The notes: generated by a model not told the origin, from the letters alone. A DNA stretch of 56,172 nt from CAVQCT01 sp964520865 (GCA_964520865.1 CAZFOY010000020.1:1-56172), one strand, 5' to 3'. Shown: positions 23,236 through 32,205, counted from the first letter of the stretch. Numbers and translations: made by a program.

Positions 23236-23472
23236 GCTTCTGAAGCGTATTCCGGGCAGACGGTGGAGATGATCGCCGTCCTGCCCGAAACTCGCCATTT
23301 TACAATAACAAGTTGTCAGACTGTATGTTACGCCGACAGATGTGAGCGAATCAACGACACGAAGTCCCGACAGTGCATTTCTCTGTGGAAGCGGGTTGTC
23401 CTTCGAGCAGCCGGGCGAAAGCGCTGCTATGATGGCAATTATGACCGACCGGAGCAAAACTGAGTTAAACAT
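23230..23472 (-). CDS. Possible short lipoprotein
   Basis: An 80-codon frame on the strand opposite the preceding cluster. It starts MFNSVLLRSVIIAIIAALSPGC, which has a basic residue, a hydrophobic core and a lipobox-like LSPGC, and continues with a Ser/Thr-rich stretch and two Cys in TTCYCK. The 3' end overlaps the amidotransferase gene by 6 bases and a strong hairpin lies within its last third. No clear ribosome binding site precedes it, and the C-terminal part is unlike a folded domain. It may be a small lipoprotein or chance. The remaining gap, 23473-23696, holds nothing I can name. Confidence 0.3.
   Translation of the reverse strand: MFNSVLLRSVIIAIIAALSPGCSKDNPLPQRNALSGLRVVDSLTSVGVTYSLTTCYCKMASFGQDGDHLHRLPGIRFRSL
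23253..23287. terminator. Hairpin downstream of the amidotransferase gene
   Basis: CGGGCAGACGG (23253-23263) pairs with CCGTCCTGCCCG (23276-23287) with a single bulged base, 18 bases after the cluster's last stop, followed by AAACTCGCCATTTTAC. It probably ends the 17.3-23.2 kb transcript. A U tract is weak. Confidence 0.5.
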
Positions 23473-23696
23473 AAGCTCTTCATCTCGTTTGCCTTAATTG
23501 GACCAAGCTGCGGACACAGCGGGCCCGGAATAGCCGGCTCACCGCAAATCCTCATTGCCGAAGCATCTCAATCGACTAGTTTGCTATTGAGGGGAAATCT
23601 TACAGAACGGGCCCAATTTGACCACTTCGACGTGGATAACCCTGAAATCCGGTTGGTACGGAGACCTCCAGATATCGCCAATAAGGCGTGCTCTCT

Positions 23697-26483
23697 TCAG
23701 GAGTCCGCGATGGTATCCAGGAGGGCACCGACCCATTCTTGCTCGTACTTGATCTTGTACCTGCGGGACAATTCAATCGCCTCATTGAGAACTGCTCTTG
23801 CCATCTCGACCGAATTGCCAACGCTATCGCCTTTGAGGACGGCCGTGGCGAGGAGCCGCCTTACGGCAATTTGACTGGGTGGTTCGCATCGGTCATTGAG
23901 GTTCTTTCGAAGAAACTTTAGCCTGGTTAGATCGCTGGAACGATGACTTGTCATGTATCTGCCAAAAGCCCGATAGGCTGAAATGATTTGAGCCAGTTTT
24001 CGCGTATGAAGCTCCCTCACCAGCTTAAGAGCGGTCTCCGCTAACTGCACACATTCCACAAACTGACCGGTCCGTTCAGTAAGCTTCATGCGGGACAGAA
24101 TAACGATGCACTCTTCGTTTTTCAGGTCGGCCTTATCGGCGATTGCCATAGCACGACGGTAATGGTCTTCCGCATCCTGAACTCTGTTTTCATACAGGGC
24201 GATGTCACCGAGATTTCGCTCAGCCATAGTCAGCACGAGTTGAAACTTGAGAGAGGAAGCAAGCTCCCTGGCTTCCCGGTTGAGGATGGTGGCCCGTGAA
24301 TAGTTCCCCAACATAACCTGAGTCTTGCCCTGATTCTCAAGCGCCAGCGCCTGGTTCTTTCGATCCTTCACGTCGACAGCAGCCTCGGCCGCTTCGACAA
24401 AACGGTCCATAGCGCCCGCGTAGTCACCCGAGGTAAAACGGAGCACCCCGAGATTGTTCAAGTTGACTGCGATACTGCCGTATTCTCCAAGCTGTCGATG
24501 AAGCTCAAGCGCCTTTTCGAAACTTTCCTGGGCATCCTTTTCCTTGCCCAACTGATGTTGCACAAGTCCGATATTGTTCATCAGCTTCGCTTCGATACCT
24601 ACCTGCCCTTGCCACCGGCACAGTTCCAGGGCCTCATTGTAGTGGTGAAGGGCCAGATCGAGTTTACCTCGACGGTGGTGGATCACCGCGATGGATTTCA
24701 CGGCCGCTGCAAGTTTGTCCTTCCGTTGCAGCTGTTGATTGATCTTGATCACCCTTCGGTAGTAAGCCATCGCGTCGTCGTACCTGGCTTGCGGCTCGAG
24801 TATGTCGATCAGGATTGCCAATGCTCTCGCTTCCAGGGAGAGATTCCCATTTCGGCGTGAGAGCTCACGCGCCTTCCTCGCGTGCATCGCTGATTTGTCC
24901 CAGTCAGCTAATCGGTAATAAGCGTCGGCCAAAGACAGATGCGATTCAATCTCAACCTCTTCCTGACTTTCAGAGCGCGATCTCTGCAGAGCAGTTTCCA
25001 ACTCGCTGATCGCTCCCTGGTAGTCACCCTCGTGAATATGAATTCTTGCCAGTCCCAGCGCCGCGGTGGTGAGTCTCGGTTCCTTTTGGATTGCTTGTCG
25101 ATAGAGCTGGGCGGCAACCTCGACATCAGCACCCGATTTCTTGTGTTCGAAAAGATATTTTCCTCGCAAGTAGTATTCGTAAGCCACCGGATCCGGCATA
25201 CCGCTGACGCTCGCCGTTGCTTGCGAGTCCATTGGCTTTGCAGCGATGCCCAGTGCTTCCAAAATGCCGCATGCCAGAAGTTCTTTCAATTCGGTCAGGC
25301 TCGCCTGTTCACCGCTCCATTTCGTTGACCATAGAATATTCGCTGTGCTGGTATCGATCAATTCTACTTCGGCCACAAAAGGCTCCTCGAATGAGGCCAG
25401 TGAACCGCGGACAAGATAACGTACCCCGAGTCGTTGCGCGACTGCCGACGGTTCTTTCGACCATTGACTGAACGGGCGCACTGACTTAACCGGCGACACG
25501 CGGAGTCGTTGTTCGCGGGACAATTCGCTGATCAATTCTTCTGTTATACCGTAGGCGATGAATTCATTTTCCGCAGGGCCCTGATTGTGCAGGCACAACA
25601 CGGCGAGTGTGATGATCCTCGGAGGCGCCGTCGAAGTCTCTTCAATCCATCGTTGAATCGGCCGCTTTCCTTCCAAAATGAGCTTCAGGTCTTCCGCTAG
25701 ATCGGCCATCTGTTCGTACCGTCCTTCAGGTTCTTTTCTGAGCGAACGATCGATCACGTGGTTGACGATACCTGGAATGTCGGTGCGATTCCAGGGAAGC
25801 GGGGCCGGCTCGTCGTGCATAATGGAATAGACGATCGCGGCGTCATACTCTCCCGTAAAAGGACGCAGGCCGGTAAGCAACTCGTAGAGCACTATGCCGA
25901 GCGAGAAGATATCCGATCGACGGTCTACCTTTTCACCGCGTAATTGCTCCGGCGACATGTATTTCCAGGTGCCCATCAACTGCCCCGGTTTGGTCACTGT
26001 TTTCTCGTCTGTGAATCGGACAAGTCCGAAATCAAGGAGCACCGCTCCTCGGTCCGGGTGAAGGATAATGTTCCCCGGTTTGAGATCGCGGTGGAGTACA
26101 TTTCGCGAATGGGCATCGGAAAGCGCGTTAGCAACCTGTATCACGATATTCAACGCATCCTGCCAGACGATTCCTCCCGAACTCAGACGCTCTCGAAGCG
26201 ACTCGCCTTCGATATACTCCGTGACGATATACAATCCGGCCGCATCTTCGCCCGCCTCGACGAAGTGAACAATGTTGGGGTGTGATAGTCTCTCCAGAGC
26301 TCTTGCCTCCGAAAGAAACCGGGTTCGTATATCCGGATCGGAATAGAGCGTGCTGTGGAGTATTTTGACGGCCACCGGATCAGTTCGGTCTGGATCACGC
26401 GCAGCATAAACTTCCCCGAATCCTCCCGCTCCAAGTTTCTGAACAAGCTCGAATCGCCCGATTTTTTGGCCTGTCTTCAGCAT
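23697..26483 (-). CDS. Ser/Thr protein kinase with TolB/FlgO-like and TPR domains
   Basis: A 928-residue protein without signal peptide or transmembrane helix. Residues 11-275 form a Hanks-type kinase: GAGGFG loop (18-23), Lys40, HRDLKPGN (about 130), DFG (about 150) and the APE-equivalent MSPEQLRG, so it should be active. Residues about 300-445 resemble the adenylate-cyclase-associated TolB/FlgO-like domain (LAVLCLHNQG, EFIAYGITEELISELSRE). Residues about 450-900 are tetratricopeptide repeats (GLARIHIHEGDYQGAISELETAL, NNLGVLRFTSGDYAGAMDRF and others). Kinase-TolB-TPR proteins are abundant in FCB and acidobacterial genomes and act as cytoplasmic signalling scaffolds. It diverges from the secreted-protein locus to its right with 383 bp between; a link to that locus is positional only. 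Confidence 0.93.
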   Translation of the reverse strand: MLKTGQKIGRFELVQKLGAGGFGEVYAARDPDRTDPVAVKILHSTLYSDPDIRTRFLSEARALERLSHPNIVHFVEAGEDAAGLYIVTEYIEGESLRERLSSGGIVWQDALNIVIQVANALSDAHSRNVLHRDLKPGNIILHPDRGAVLLDFGLVRFTDEKTVTKPGQLMGTWKYMSPEQLRGEKVDRRSDIFSLGIVLYELLTGLRPFTGEYDAAIVYSIMHDEPAPLPWNRTDIPGIVNHVIDRSLRKEPEGRYEQMADLAEDLKLILEGKRPIQRWIEETSTAPPRIITLAVLCLHNQGPAENEFIAYGITEELISELSREQRLRVSPVKSVRPFSQWSKEPSAVAQRLGVRYLVRGSLASFEEPFVAEVELIDTSTANILWSTKWSGEQASLTELKELLACGILEALGIAAKPMDSQATASVSGMPDPVAYEYYLRGKYLFEHKKSGADVEVAAQLYRQAIQKEPRLTTAALGLARIHIHEGDYQGAISELETALQRSRSESQEEVEIESHLSLADAYYRLADWDKSAMHARKARELSRRNGNLSLEARALAILIDILEPQARYDDAMAYYRRVIKINQQLQRKDKLAAAVKSIAVIHHRRGKLDLALHHYNEALELCRWQGQVGIEAKLMNNIGLVQHQLGKEKDAQESFEKALELHRQLGEYGSIAVNLNNLGVLRFTSGDYAGAMDRFVEAAEAAVDVKDRKNQALALENQGKTQVMLGNYSRATILNREARELASSLKFQLVLTMAERNLGDIALYENRVQDAEDHYRRAMAIADKADLKNEECIVILSRMKLTERTGQFVECVQLAETALKLVRELHTRKLAQIISAYRAFGRYMTSHRSSDLTRLKFLRKNLNDRCEPPSQIAVRRLLATAVLKGDSVGNSVEMARAVLNEAIELSRRYKIKYEQEWVGALLDTIADS

Positions 26484-26625
26484 GTGAAATCCACGATTAC
26501 CATATCACGTAGGTCCCGACCTATTTTCGATTCACGATAAGACGCTGTCAGCCGTAAATTCACGTCCGATATACGATATAGTGGACCAATCAAAACAGAA
26601 TGCGGACCGAACAACACAATTAATC

Positions 26626-26655
26626 TTGACAAAATGGAGCAGTACACTATATATT
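26626..26655 (+). promoter_or_regulatory. Sigma70-like promoter of the secreted-protein gene at 26867
   Basis: TTGACA (26626-26631), an 18-bp spacer and TATATT (26650-26655). It lies in an AT-rich part of the 383-bp gap between the kinase gene and the secreted-protein gene and predicts a leader of about 200 nt. The leader holds short open frames but none that I would call a gene. Confidence 0.6.
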
Positions 26656-26866
26656 GTAAAGTTACTTCCGTACAGCTTCAGATCTCATGCGTGATGAATG
26701 CAGGCGCGGCAACAGCGATGCGATAACGCCGGATGTGTCATTCGTGGGGCGGGTCTTATCATCTATAGTAGCAACGCAAATAAGGACTGTCAACAGAAAA
26801 CCTTGGAAGAGACGGCCGCAGATGGAGTACGACCGGCCCTCTGATACGATTGGAGGAAAAAAGGAC

Positions 26867-27808
26867 ATGTCAAGATTCACGTGCTTGTTGATCTTGCTTT
26901 TGCTTGCGACGATGTTACTAATGTCGGGTGAGGCAAATGCCGGGGAAGAAATCTTTTCATACCAGGGAAGTCTTCGAGATTCGACCGGAGGCACACAGCA
27001 GGGTACCGCTGATATCGAATTCTGCATCTATGATACGCCCTCAAAGGCGGCTATTGGCCCTGCCGGCGCTCTTTGGTGCGAGACGCACCCCGGTATCAAA
27101 ATCGGGCCCGATGGCATTTTCACGGCCGAACTTGGCAGCATCAATCAGCTGGCCGATACGCTGTTCCAGCACCAATTATGGCTTCAGGTAACGGTCAACG
27201 GCGAAGCGGCGACGCCGTTAACAAAACTGACCCGCACCCCTTACTCGATCGTTACCAACAAAGTGATAGGAGATTTCATCAGCCGTCCCGGAGGACTCAG
27301 AGTTTATAATCCGAGCGATTCTTCCAAATGGGCCGATGTCAGTTCCCTCGGCTTGACCTTTCCTGCCGATACCTTCAATTATGCAATCGCCTCCTGCGGC
27401 GGGTGGACCCCGGCCACCGCAGGCATTCCCTATACCATTTCCCCCGGCAATGGAGTGATCACGGCGACCAATTTGAACCCGTCGGACTCGGCAATATTCT
27501 ACGCTCCGGTTCATCTTGACGACAGTGTCAGGGTGATCGGCCTGGTAGCTTACGCATACGACCCCGATGCGCTCCAGGACATGAGCTTCACCTTCGGTTC
27601 TCGCTCCGGAACCGTGTCGTTCCCTATTGCCACAGTAAACACGTCCTCTCTCAGCCTGGGAATTTGGGGCAATGTCGAGAACACCAACTTTACTTACACG
27701 ATCAGAAACGTTTATGGTCGTGCCTATTATCTGGAGGTCAGAGCCAGAGGCGAAGCAAACACATGGGGAAATGTGTTTCTCATTTGTACGAGAAACAGAA
27801 TACCGTAA
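26867..27808 (+). CDS. Secreted SYQG-type protein, distant relative of the 1-1961 pair
   Basis: A 313-residue exported protein. The signal peptide is MSRFTCLLILLLLATMLL to SGEANA (cleavage near residue 25). The mature part starts with IFSYQGSLRDSTGG and contains the family's TPLTKLTRTPYSIVTNKV segment near residue 120, as in the two proteins at the left end of the window. The C-terminal half (LRVYNPSDSSKWADVSSLGL onward) is beta-rich with many Ser, Thr and Asn. The ATG at 26867, with TGGAGGAAAAAAGG upstream, is chosen over a frame open from 26687 because the signal peptide starts there. Function is unknown; a surface-exposed structural part is an inference. Confidence 0.85.
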   Translation: MSRFTCLLILLLLATMLLMSGEANAGEEIFSYQGSLRDSTGGTQQGTADIEFCIYDTPSKAAIGPAGALWCETHPGIKIGPDGIFTAELGSINQLADTLFQHQLWLQVTVNGEAATPLTKLTRTPYSIVTNKVIGDFISRPGGLRVYNPSDSSKWADVSSLGLTFPADTFNYAIASCGGWTPATAGIPYTISPGNGVITATNLNPSDSAIFYAPVHLDDSVRVIGLVAYAYDPDALQDMSFTFGSRSGTVSFPIATVNTSSLSLGIWGNVENTNFTYTIRNVYGRAYYLEVRARGEANTWGNVFLICTRNRIP

Positions 27809-27884
27809 GGTACGATTTTGAGCGGACCGGTCAGTCTGCAGTGAATAAGATACCGCCAGCAAGGTAGCCGCGATGGTATCAGAA

Positions 27885-27927
27885 GCGGGCTGACCGTTAC
27901 CGGTCATGACCCCGGCGAGCCCTTTTT
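27885..27927 (+). terminator. Rho-independent terminator-like hairpin with U tract
   Basis: Outer arms GGGCT (27887-27891) and AGCCC (27918-27922) enclose an inner perfect hairpin TGACCG (27891-27896)/CGGTCA (27901-27906), followed by TTTTT (27923-27927). It lies 77 bases after the stop of the secreted-protein gene and separates it from the next unit. Between 27928 and 28198 I see no gene. Confidence 0.5.
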
Positions 27928-28198
27928 CATTTATCCCTTTCCACCATATATATGTGGCCAAGGTTGAGCTATCGGCGCAAACAGCCTCCCGGGAACGAGT
28001 TCGGTCGCGCATATCAGCTCTTTCGTAGCCGCCTCGCATCACTGGTAACGGGTTGACGCAGTCGCGCCCAACAGCCGTGTGTACACCATAATACACTATA
28101 CATCAACGACTTAATACCCACCTCAACTCTCGCCGCAGCCCCTCCCCGAAAAAATAGACATTATTTCTTAAATAGACCCCTTTAGTCGTTATCACTTT

Positions 28199-28264
28199 CG
28201 CCTCCTTTTTGCGCCATAACTAATAGAAACCCCATTCAAGTCAATCTAATCTCGAAAGGAGGCG
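28199..28264 (+). promoter_or_regulatory. Leader element able to mask the ribosome binding site
   Basis: CGCCTCCTTT (28199-28208) is the exact complement of AAAGGAGGCG (28255-28264), which is the unusually strong Shine-Dalgarno of the glycine-rich lipoprotein gene. A flanking G-U pair on each side extends the stem to about 12 bp, with a loop of about 44 nt. Folded, it would hide the ribosome binding site. Whether temperature, a protein or a small RNA opens it cannot be read from the sequence. Confidence 0.5.
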
Positions 28265-28267
28265 GCC

Positions 28268-30283
28268 ATGTTTTACTGGCCCACCAACAAAAACAAGTCA
28301 TTCACCGGAGACTCAGGCGGTCGGACCATGTTGATCCGTACGGTCACCATTCTGGCCCTGAGCGTTCTCGCGCTGATTCCGGTTCTGACCGGATGCGGCA
28401 GCAAGAGTTCATCCGGCACAACCGCACCGGCACCGTCGGTGTTCTCGGTCGTGTCGACCAACCCACTCAACGGCGAGTCGATCGGCCCGAGCGGCTCGAT
28501 TGTCGTGACCTTCAATCATTCGATCGATCCCACGACAGTATCGACTTCCTCGTTCGTAGTCAGCAACGCCACCGGCGCGCTGGTCGCGAACGGAACTACG
28601 GTGACATTTACGCCGAACCCCAAATTCAGTGCGGGGAGCCAGCACAGCGTCACCATCACTCCGGACCTTACCGATAACAACGGCCAGGCCTTGGGATCGG
28701 ACTATACCTTCTCATTCAATGTAGCGGCCGTTCCGGTTGCCAACGGCGGTTCGAACCGCGTTGTGACGAAAGGCACTTCGGTTACGCTGGACGGAAGCGG
28801 AAGCAGCGACCCCAATGGAGCGTCACTGACTTATCAGTGGACGCAGATCGGCGGACCGACAGTCGGCGACCTGACCGGCATGCAGCCGTCATTTACTGCG
28901 CCTAACGAGGTTTCCTCGGTCGCATACGAGCTGGTCGTTTCGAACGGCGTCGTGTCCAGCGATCCTGATACGGTCGTTATAGTGGCGGCCGAAGACGGTT
29001 CTCATGCCTACTTCGTAAGCATGAGCGGTAGTAACAGCAATCCGGGGACAATCGACGCTCCGATGTTGACGATTCCCGCTGCGATCGCCGCGGCCTCGAC
29101 CACACAAGGGGACGTTTATGTTTCGGCGGGAACGTACACCGGATCTATTATTCTGGCCGACGGCGTCAGTTTGTACGGTGGGTTCAGCGCTGACAACTGG
29201 ATTCGTGATTTTGCTCAGTCTGAGACGATCATATCCGGAGACACCTACGCGGTGACCGGAACGAATGTCAGCCAGCTGTCGCTTGAAGGCTTCACCATCA
29301 AAAGTGCAAATGCTACCGGGACGGCGGAGAGTTCTGTGGCCATTAGTCTCTCCAACAGCACCGGCATAATCATTAGTCAAAATCAGATCGAAGCCGGTAA
29401 CGCTACCGACGGTGTAAACGGAAGTAACGCATCAAACCGCACGGGACATGCTCCCAACGGCGGTGGCGGATCGAATGCCTACTTTGCCCTGTCATGCAGT
29501 GTGTCGGGCGGCGGAGCGGGCGGCAATGTCTCGTACGGACGGGATGGCGGTCACGGCGGTAACGCAGGTGGCGCAGGCGGTGGTACGAATGGATCTGCCG
29601 GGCAGAGCGGCGGCGGCGCCGGCGGTGCGGTCGGAGCTTTCGGCAAAACCGGTCACGGCGGTGGCTCCGGTGATCCGGGCGCTCCCGGCCACAATGGCTC
29701 CGGCGGTCTTGGTTTTGGATTCATCATTGGCAACTACTATCAAACTTCCAACGGTGGCAGCGGCGGCAGCGGCAATAATGGCTGGGGCGGCGGCGGCGGC
29801 GGCGGTGGTGGTGCCGGAGTTGGCTGTTGTGCGGCCGGCGGCGGTGGCGGCGCTGGTGGACTCTACGGTCCCGGTGGCGGCTACGCCTTAGGCGGCGGAG
29901 GCTCAATCGCCATCCTTCTTTCCAACGGAAGCGAAGCTACGATAACGAACAACACGATCATTACCGGCAACGGCGGTAACGGTGGCTACGGCGGCAAAGG
30001 TGGTACCGGTCAGACCGGCGGCAGCGGTGGCTCCGGCGGTTCGGGCAACATTAATGGCGCCTCCGGCGGCAACGGCGGACACGGCGGCAAAGGCGGAGAC
30101 GGCGGCTACGGCGGTTGCGGTGGCGGCGGCCCGTCAATAGCGATCGTCCAGGACGCCAGTTCCTCCACTCGCGATAACAACGCAATAACGCTCGGCTCCG
30201 CAGGCACCGGCGGTGTGAGACCCGACAGTCAGGGGAACGCCGGCGAAGACGGCGAACGCGCCGAGTTCAAGGTAATACTCTAA
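28268..30283 (+). CDS. Glycine-rich beta-helix lipoprotein with Ig-like and PKD-like domains
   Basis: A 671-residue surface lipoprotein. The lipobox LTGC is at about residue 43 if translation starts at 28268 (very strong AAAGGAGG), or residue 23 from the ATG at 28328. Then come a bacterial Ig-like (SbsA/Big_5 type) domain (VVSTNPLNGESIGPSGSIVVTF, about 60-155), a PKD/K319L-like domain (GSNRVVTKGTSVTLDGSGSSDPNG, about 160-240), a DUF1565-like beta-helix start (YFVSMSGSNSNPGTIDAP, about 250-385) and a glycine-rich region (about 393-624) with a run of nine glycines encoded by GGC/GGT repeats. Strands such as SIAILLSNGSEATITNNTIITG return between Gly-rich loops. Similar Gly-rich inserts occur in PE-PGRS-like and collagen-like adhesins. 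It precedes the cytolysin-like gene on the same strand, 63 bp apart. Confidence 0.85.
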   Translation: MFYWPTNKNKSFTGDSGGRTMLIRTVTILALSVLALIPVLTGCGSKSSSGTTAPAPSVFSVVSTNPLNGESIGPSGSIVVTFNHSIDPTTVSTSSFVVSNATGALVANGTTVTFTPNPKFSAGSQHSVTITPDLTDNNGQALGSDYTFSFNVAAVPVANGGSNRVVTKGTSVTLDGSGSSDPNGASLTYQWTQIGGPTVGDLTGMQPSFTAPNEVSSVAYELVVSNGVVSSDPDTVVIVAAEDGSHAYFVSMSGSNSNPGTIDAPMLTIPAAIAAASTTQGDVYVSAGTYTGSIILADGVSLYGGFSADNWIRDFAQSETIISGDTYAVTGTNVSQLSLEGFTIKSANATGTAESSVAISLSNSTGIIISQNQIEAGNATDGVNGSNASNRTGHAPNGGGGSNAYFALSCSVSGGGAGGNVSYGRDGGHGGNAGGAGGGTNGSAGQSGGGAGGAVGAFGKTGHGGGSGDPGAPGHNGSGGLGFGFIIGNYYQTSNGGSGGSGNNGWGGGGGGGGGAGVGCCAAGGGGGAGGLYGPGGGYALGGGGSIAILLSNGSEATITNNTIITGNGGNGGYGGKGGTGQTGGSGGSGGSGNINGASGGNGGHGGKGGDGGYGGCGGGGPSIAIVQDASSSTRDNNAITLGSAGTGGVRPDSQGNAGEDGERAEFKVIL

Positions 30284-30302
30284 GGCTGATTCAATGATGA
30301 TC

Positions 30303-30327
30303 GGATCGGGAGTTCTTCTCCCGATCC
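30303..30327 (+). terminator. Hairpin between the glycine-rich and cytolysin-like genes
   Basis: GGATCGGGAG (30303-30312) and CTCCCGATCC (30318-30327) form a perfect 10-bp stem with loop TTCTT, followed by TTTC. It lies 19 bases after one stop and 19 bases before the next start. It may be a partial terminator that sets the ratio of the two proteins. Confidence 0.6.
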
Positions 30328-30346
30328 TTTCGAAAAGGAAATAACA

Positions 30347-32188
30347 ATGGAAACGCGAAAACTCAAACTCGTTCTGATGGGCTTCGGGCTGATTGTCCTG
30401 ATGGGCGTTGGATGTTCCAAGAACTCACCGACGTCGTCCGGAAATAGCAACAGCAAGTACCAGTCTACCATCAATTCGGGGGGAACTTTTCCGACGGTCA
30501 CTCCTGAAGACACGGTCACCAGCGCCGACACAACCGTCGAAACTCAGAATAACGAACAGTACTTCTGCACCACGAAACACTACTCAGTAGTCGAAACCCC
30601 CGATAATTTCCCCACCTTCGACCCGCTTGCCGACGTCATTTATCCCGGCAACCTGCTCCAGGGAAACAGCCTGGCCAACGCAACGCCGAATCCGATTCCG
30701 GCCAAGCGGGCAGGCGGTACCATTGTGATGACTATTCTCAATGGATCACCGGCGGCCAGTGAAACAATTCCGGTAGTTGATCTCGGCCATGTTATCACGG
30801 CACAGAACGACATCATCGCCCGGGCATCCAATACAGTGCCGGCCCGCTTTACGTTTACGTATGAGTCGGTCAGCTCCCGGAAACAACTGGCTCTGGCCCT
30901 CAATATTCAATACTCCAATCTTGTCGGTGACCTCGGGACTTCCCTCTCGTTCAGTCAGGACAAGGATTACAACCGGTATGTCGTCAAGCTGGTGCAATCG
31001 TACTTCACGATGGCTTTCCAGCTTCCGACGTCGATCGACGATATCTTCGCGCCCGACGAAACTCCGGCTGACCTGGCACAATATATCGGACCGGGCAACC
31101 CGGCGGCGTTCATTTCATCCGTTACCTACGGCCGAATTTTCTATCTGCTGATCGAGTCGACTTCCTCGAAAACCGAGATGGCAGCGTCTATCGATGCCTC
31201 ATTTAATGGTGCCGTTACCGGCGGCTCTCTCAACGGCAGCGCCCAGTACGTAAAGGACCTTCAGGATGTTAAAGTGAAGGCGTTTGCAATGGGCGGTGAG
31301 GCTTCCGCGGCCATCGGCGCAATTACGACCGATTTCAACACCCTCAAGCAGTACCTGGCCCAGGGCGGGCAGATCAATACCGGCGTTCCGCTCTCTTATG
31401 TCGTGAGATCTCTCGCCAATCCGTCACAGATCGTGAAGGTCGGCCTTGCTACCGAATACGACGTCACCGATTGTGAACTGGTCAGTTCCTCGGTACCGAA
31501 TCCGATCTTCTGGTATCGCATCGACGATCCCAAGTATTTCACTCGGGGTTCCGGTTCCAACAGCAATTATATCAGCCTGCTCAAGAACGCGTTCGGTGAC
31601 TCTACCCTGAACGCCTTGCCGCCGAACAAAGCGTACGGTGCAGAGTATCTCGCGGGCCAGTTGAACGGGGGAACCCTTCCTGTCATGCGATTCCGCGGCG
31701 GACTGTCCGTTGTCGACGGCAAGTTCCAGTTCCCGGGTGTTCGATTAACCGGTTCCGATTACACGGTATTCGCGGTGGTCAAACTACCTTCCTTGGCTAT
31801 CTCGTATCCGGAGATGTTCCTTTTCGGTACGGGTACCACTCAGTTTTCCAACCTGACTCTTGGGTTCCGCGATAACATCAGGTGGACAATGTCGCACGAG
31901 AACTACACGCTCGACGCACAGTCTTCGACTCCGCTCGACCAGTGGAACGTCGTGACGTTTCGGTTCAGCCAGACCGAAGGCATGTCCATCTACGTCAACA
32001 ATGATCCGACTCCGATCGGCACGGACCCGAGCAAAACGACCGCACTAACGTCGTTCCTCGGGGCGCGGATAGGATCCGAGTACGGAAATCAGGTCCTCAT
32101 GGCAGAGATCCGTGCCTACGGTTACGCGGTGACCCAGCCGGAACGCGACGTGATCGTGCGTGCCCTGCTTACTAAATACTCCTTGTAG
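30347..32188 (+). CDS. Cholesterol-dependent-cytolysin-fold lipoprotein with C-terminal LamG-like domain
   Basis: A 613-residue exported protein; the signal ends at a lipobox-like MGVGC (Cys23). Residues about 60-375 follow the thiol-activated cytolysin family in order: DPLADVIYPGNLLQGNSLAN with the YPG core; AKRAGGTIVM; the first helical-to-hairpin segment SSRKQLALALN to SYFTMAFQLP (180-222); VTYGRIFYLLIESTSSKTEMAASIDA (258 onward) for the second; AMGGEASAAIGAI with the family Gly-Gly pair (about 315); and PLSYVVRSLANPS closing the core. The membrane-binding domain 4 with its Trp-rich undecapeptide is absent. Instead residues about 385-613 look like a LamG/concanavalin-type module (FWYRIDDP, GSDYTVFAVVKLP, PLDQWNVVTFRFSQ, GARIGSEYGNQVLMAEIRAYG). 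It is probably a pore-forming or pore-related surface protein with a changed receptor. AAAGGA precedes the ATG. Confidence 0.85.
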   Translation: METRKLKLVLMGFGLIVLMGVGCSKNSPTSSGNSNSKYQSTINSGGTFPTVTPEDTVTSADTTVETQNNEQYFCTTKHYSVVETPDNFPTFDPLADVIYPGNLLQGNSLANATPNPIPAKRAGGTIVMTILNGSPAASETIPVVDLGHVITAQNDIIARASNTVPARFTFTYESVSSRKQLALALNIQYSNLVGDLGTSLSFSQDKDYNRYVVKLVQSYFTMAFQLPTSIDDIFAPDETPADLAQYIGPGNPAAFISSVTYGRIFYLLIESTSSKTEMAASIDASFNGAVTGGSLNGSAQYVKDLQDVKVKAFAMGGEASAAIGAITTDFNTLKQYLAQGGQINTGVPLSYVVRSLANPSQIVKVGLATEYDVTDCELVSSSVPNPIFWYRIDDPKYFTRGSGSNSNYISLLKNAFGDSTLNALPPNKAYGAEYLAGQLNGGTLPVMRFRGGLSVVDGKFQFPGVRLTGSDYTVFAVVKLPSLAISYPEMFLFGTGTTQFSNLTLGFRDNIRWTMSHENYTLDAQSSTPLDQWNVVTFRFSQTEGMSIYVNNDPTPIGTDPSKTTALTSFLGARIGSEYGNQVLMAEIRAYGYAVTQPERDVIVRALLTKYSL

Positions 32189-32205
32189 TTTTAGCCCCAC
32201 TACAT

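Noticed and set aside
27218..28096. 292-codon open frame on the minus strand
   Set aside because: Mostly antisense to the secreted-protein gene at 26867 and runs through a terminator-like hairpin; no recognisable domain.
29440..30140. GGC/GGT-rich repeats considered as a CRISPR or minisatellite array
   Set aside because: They are in-frame codons for a glycine-rich protein region with no regular spacer length and no cas genes nearby.
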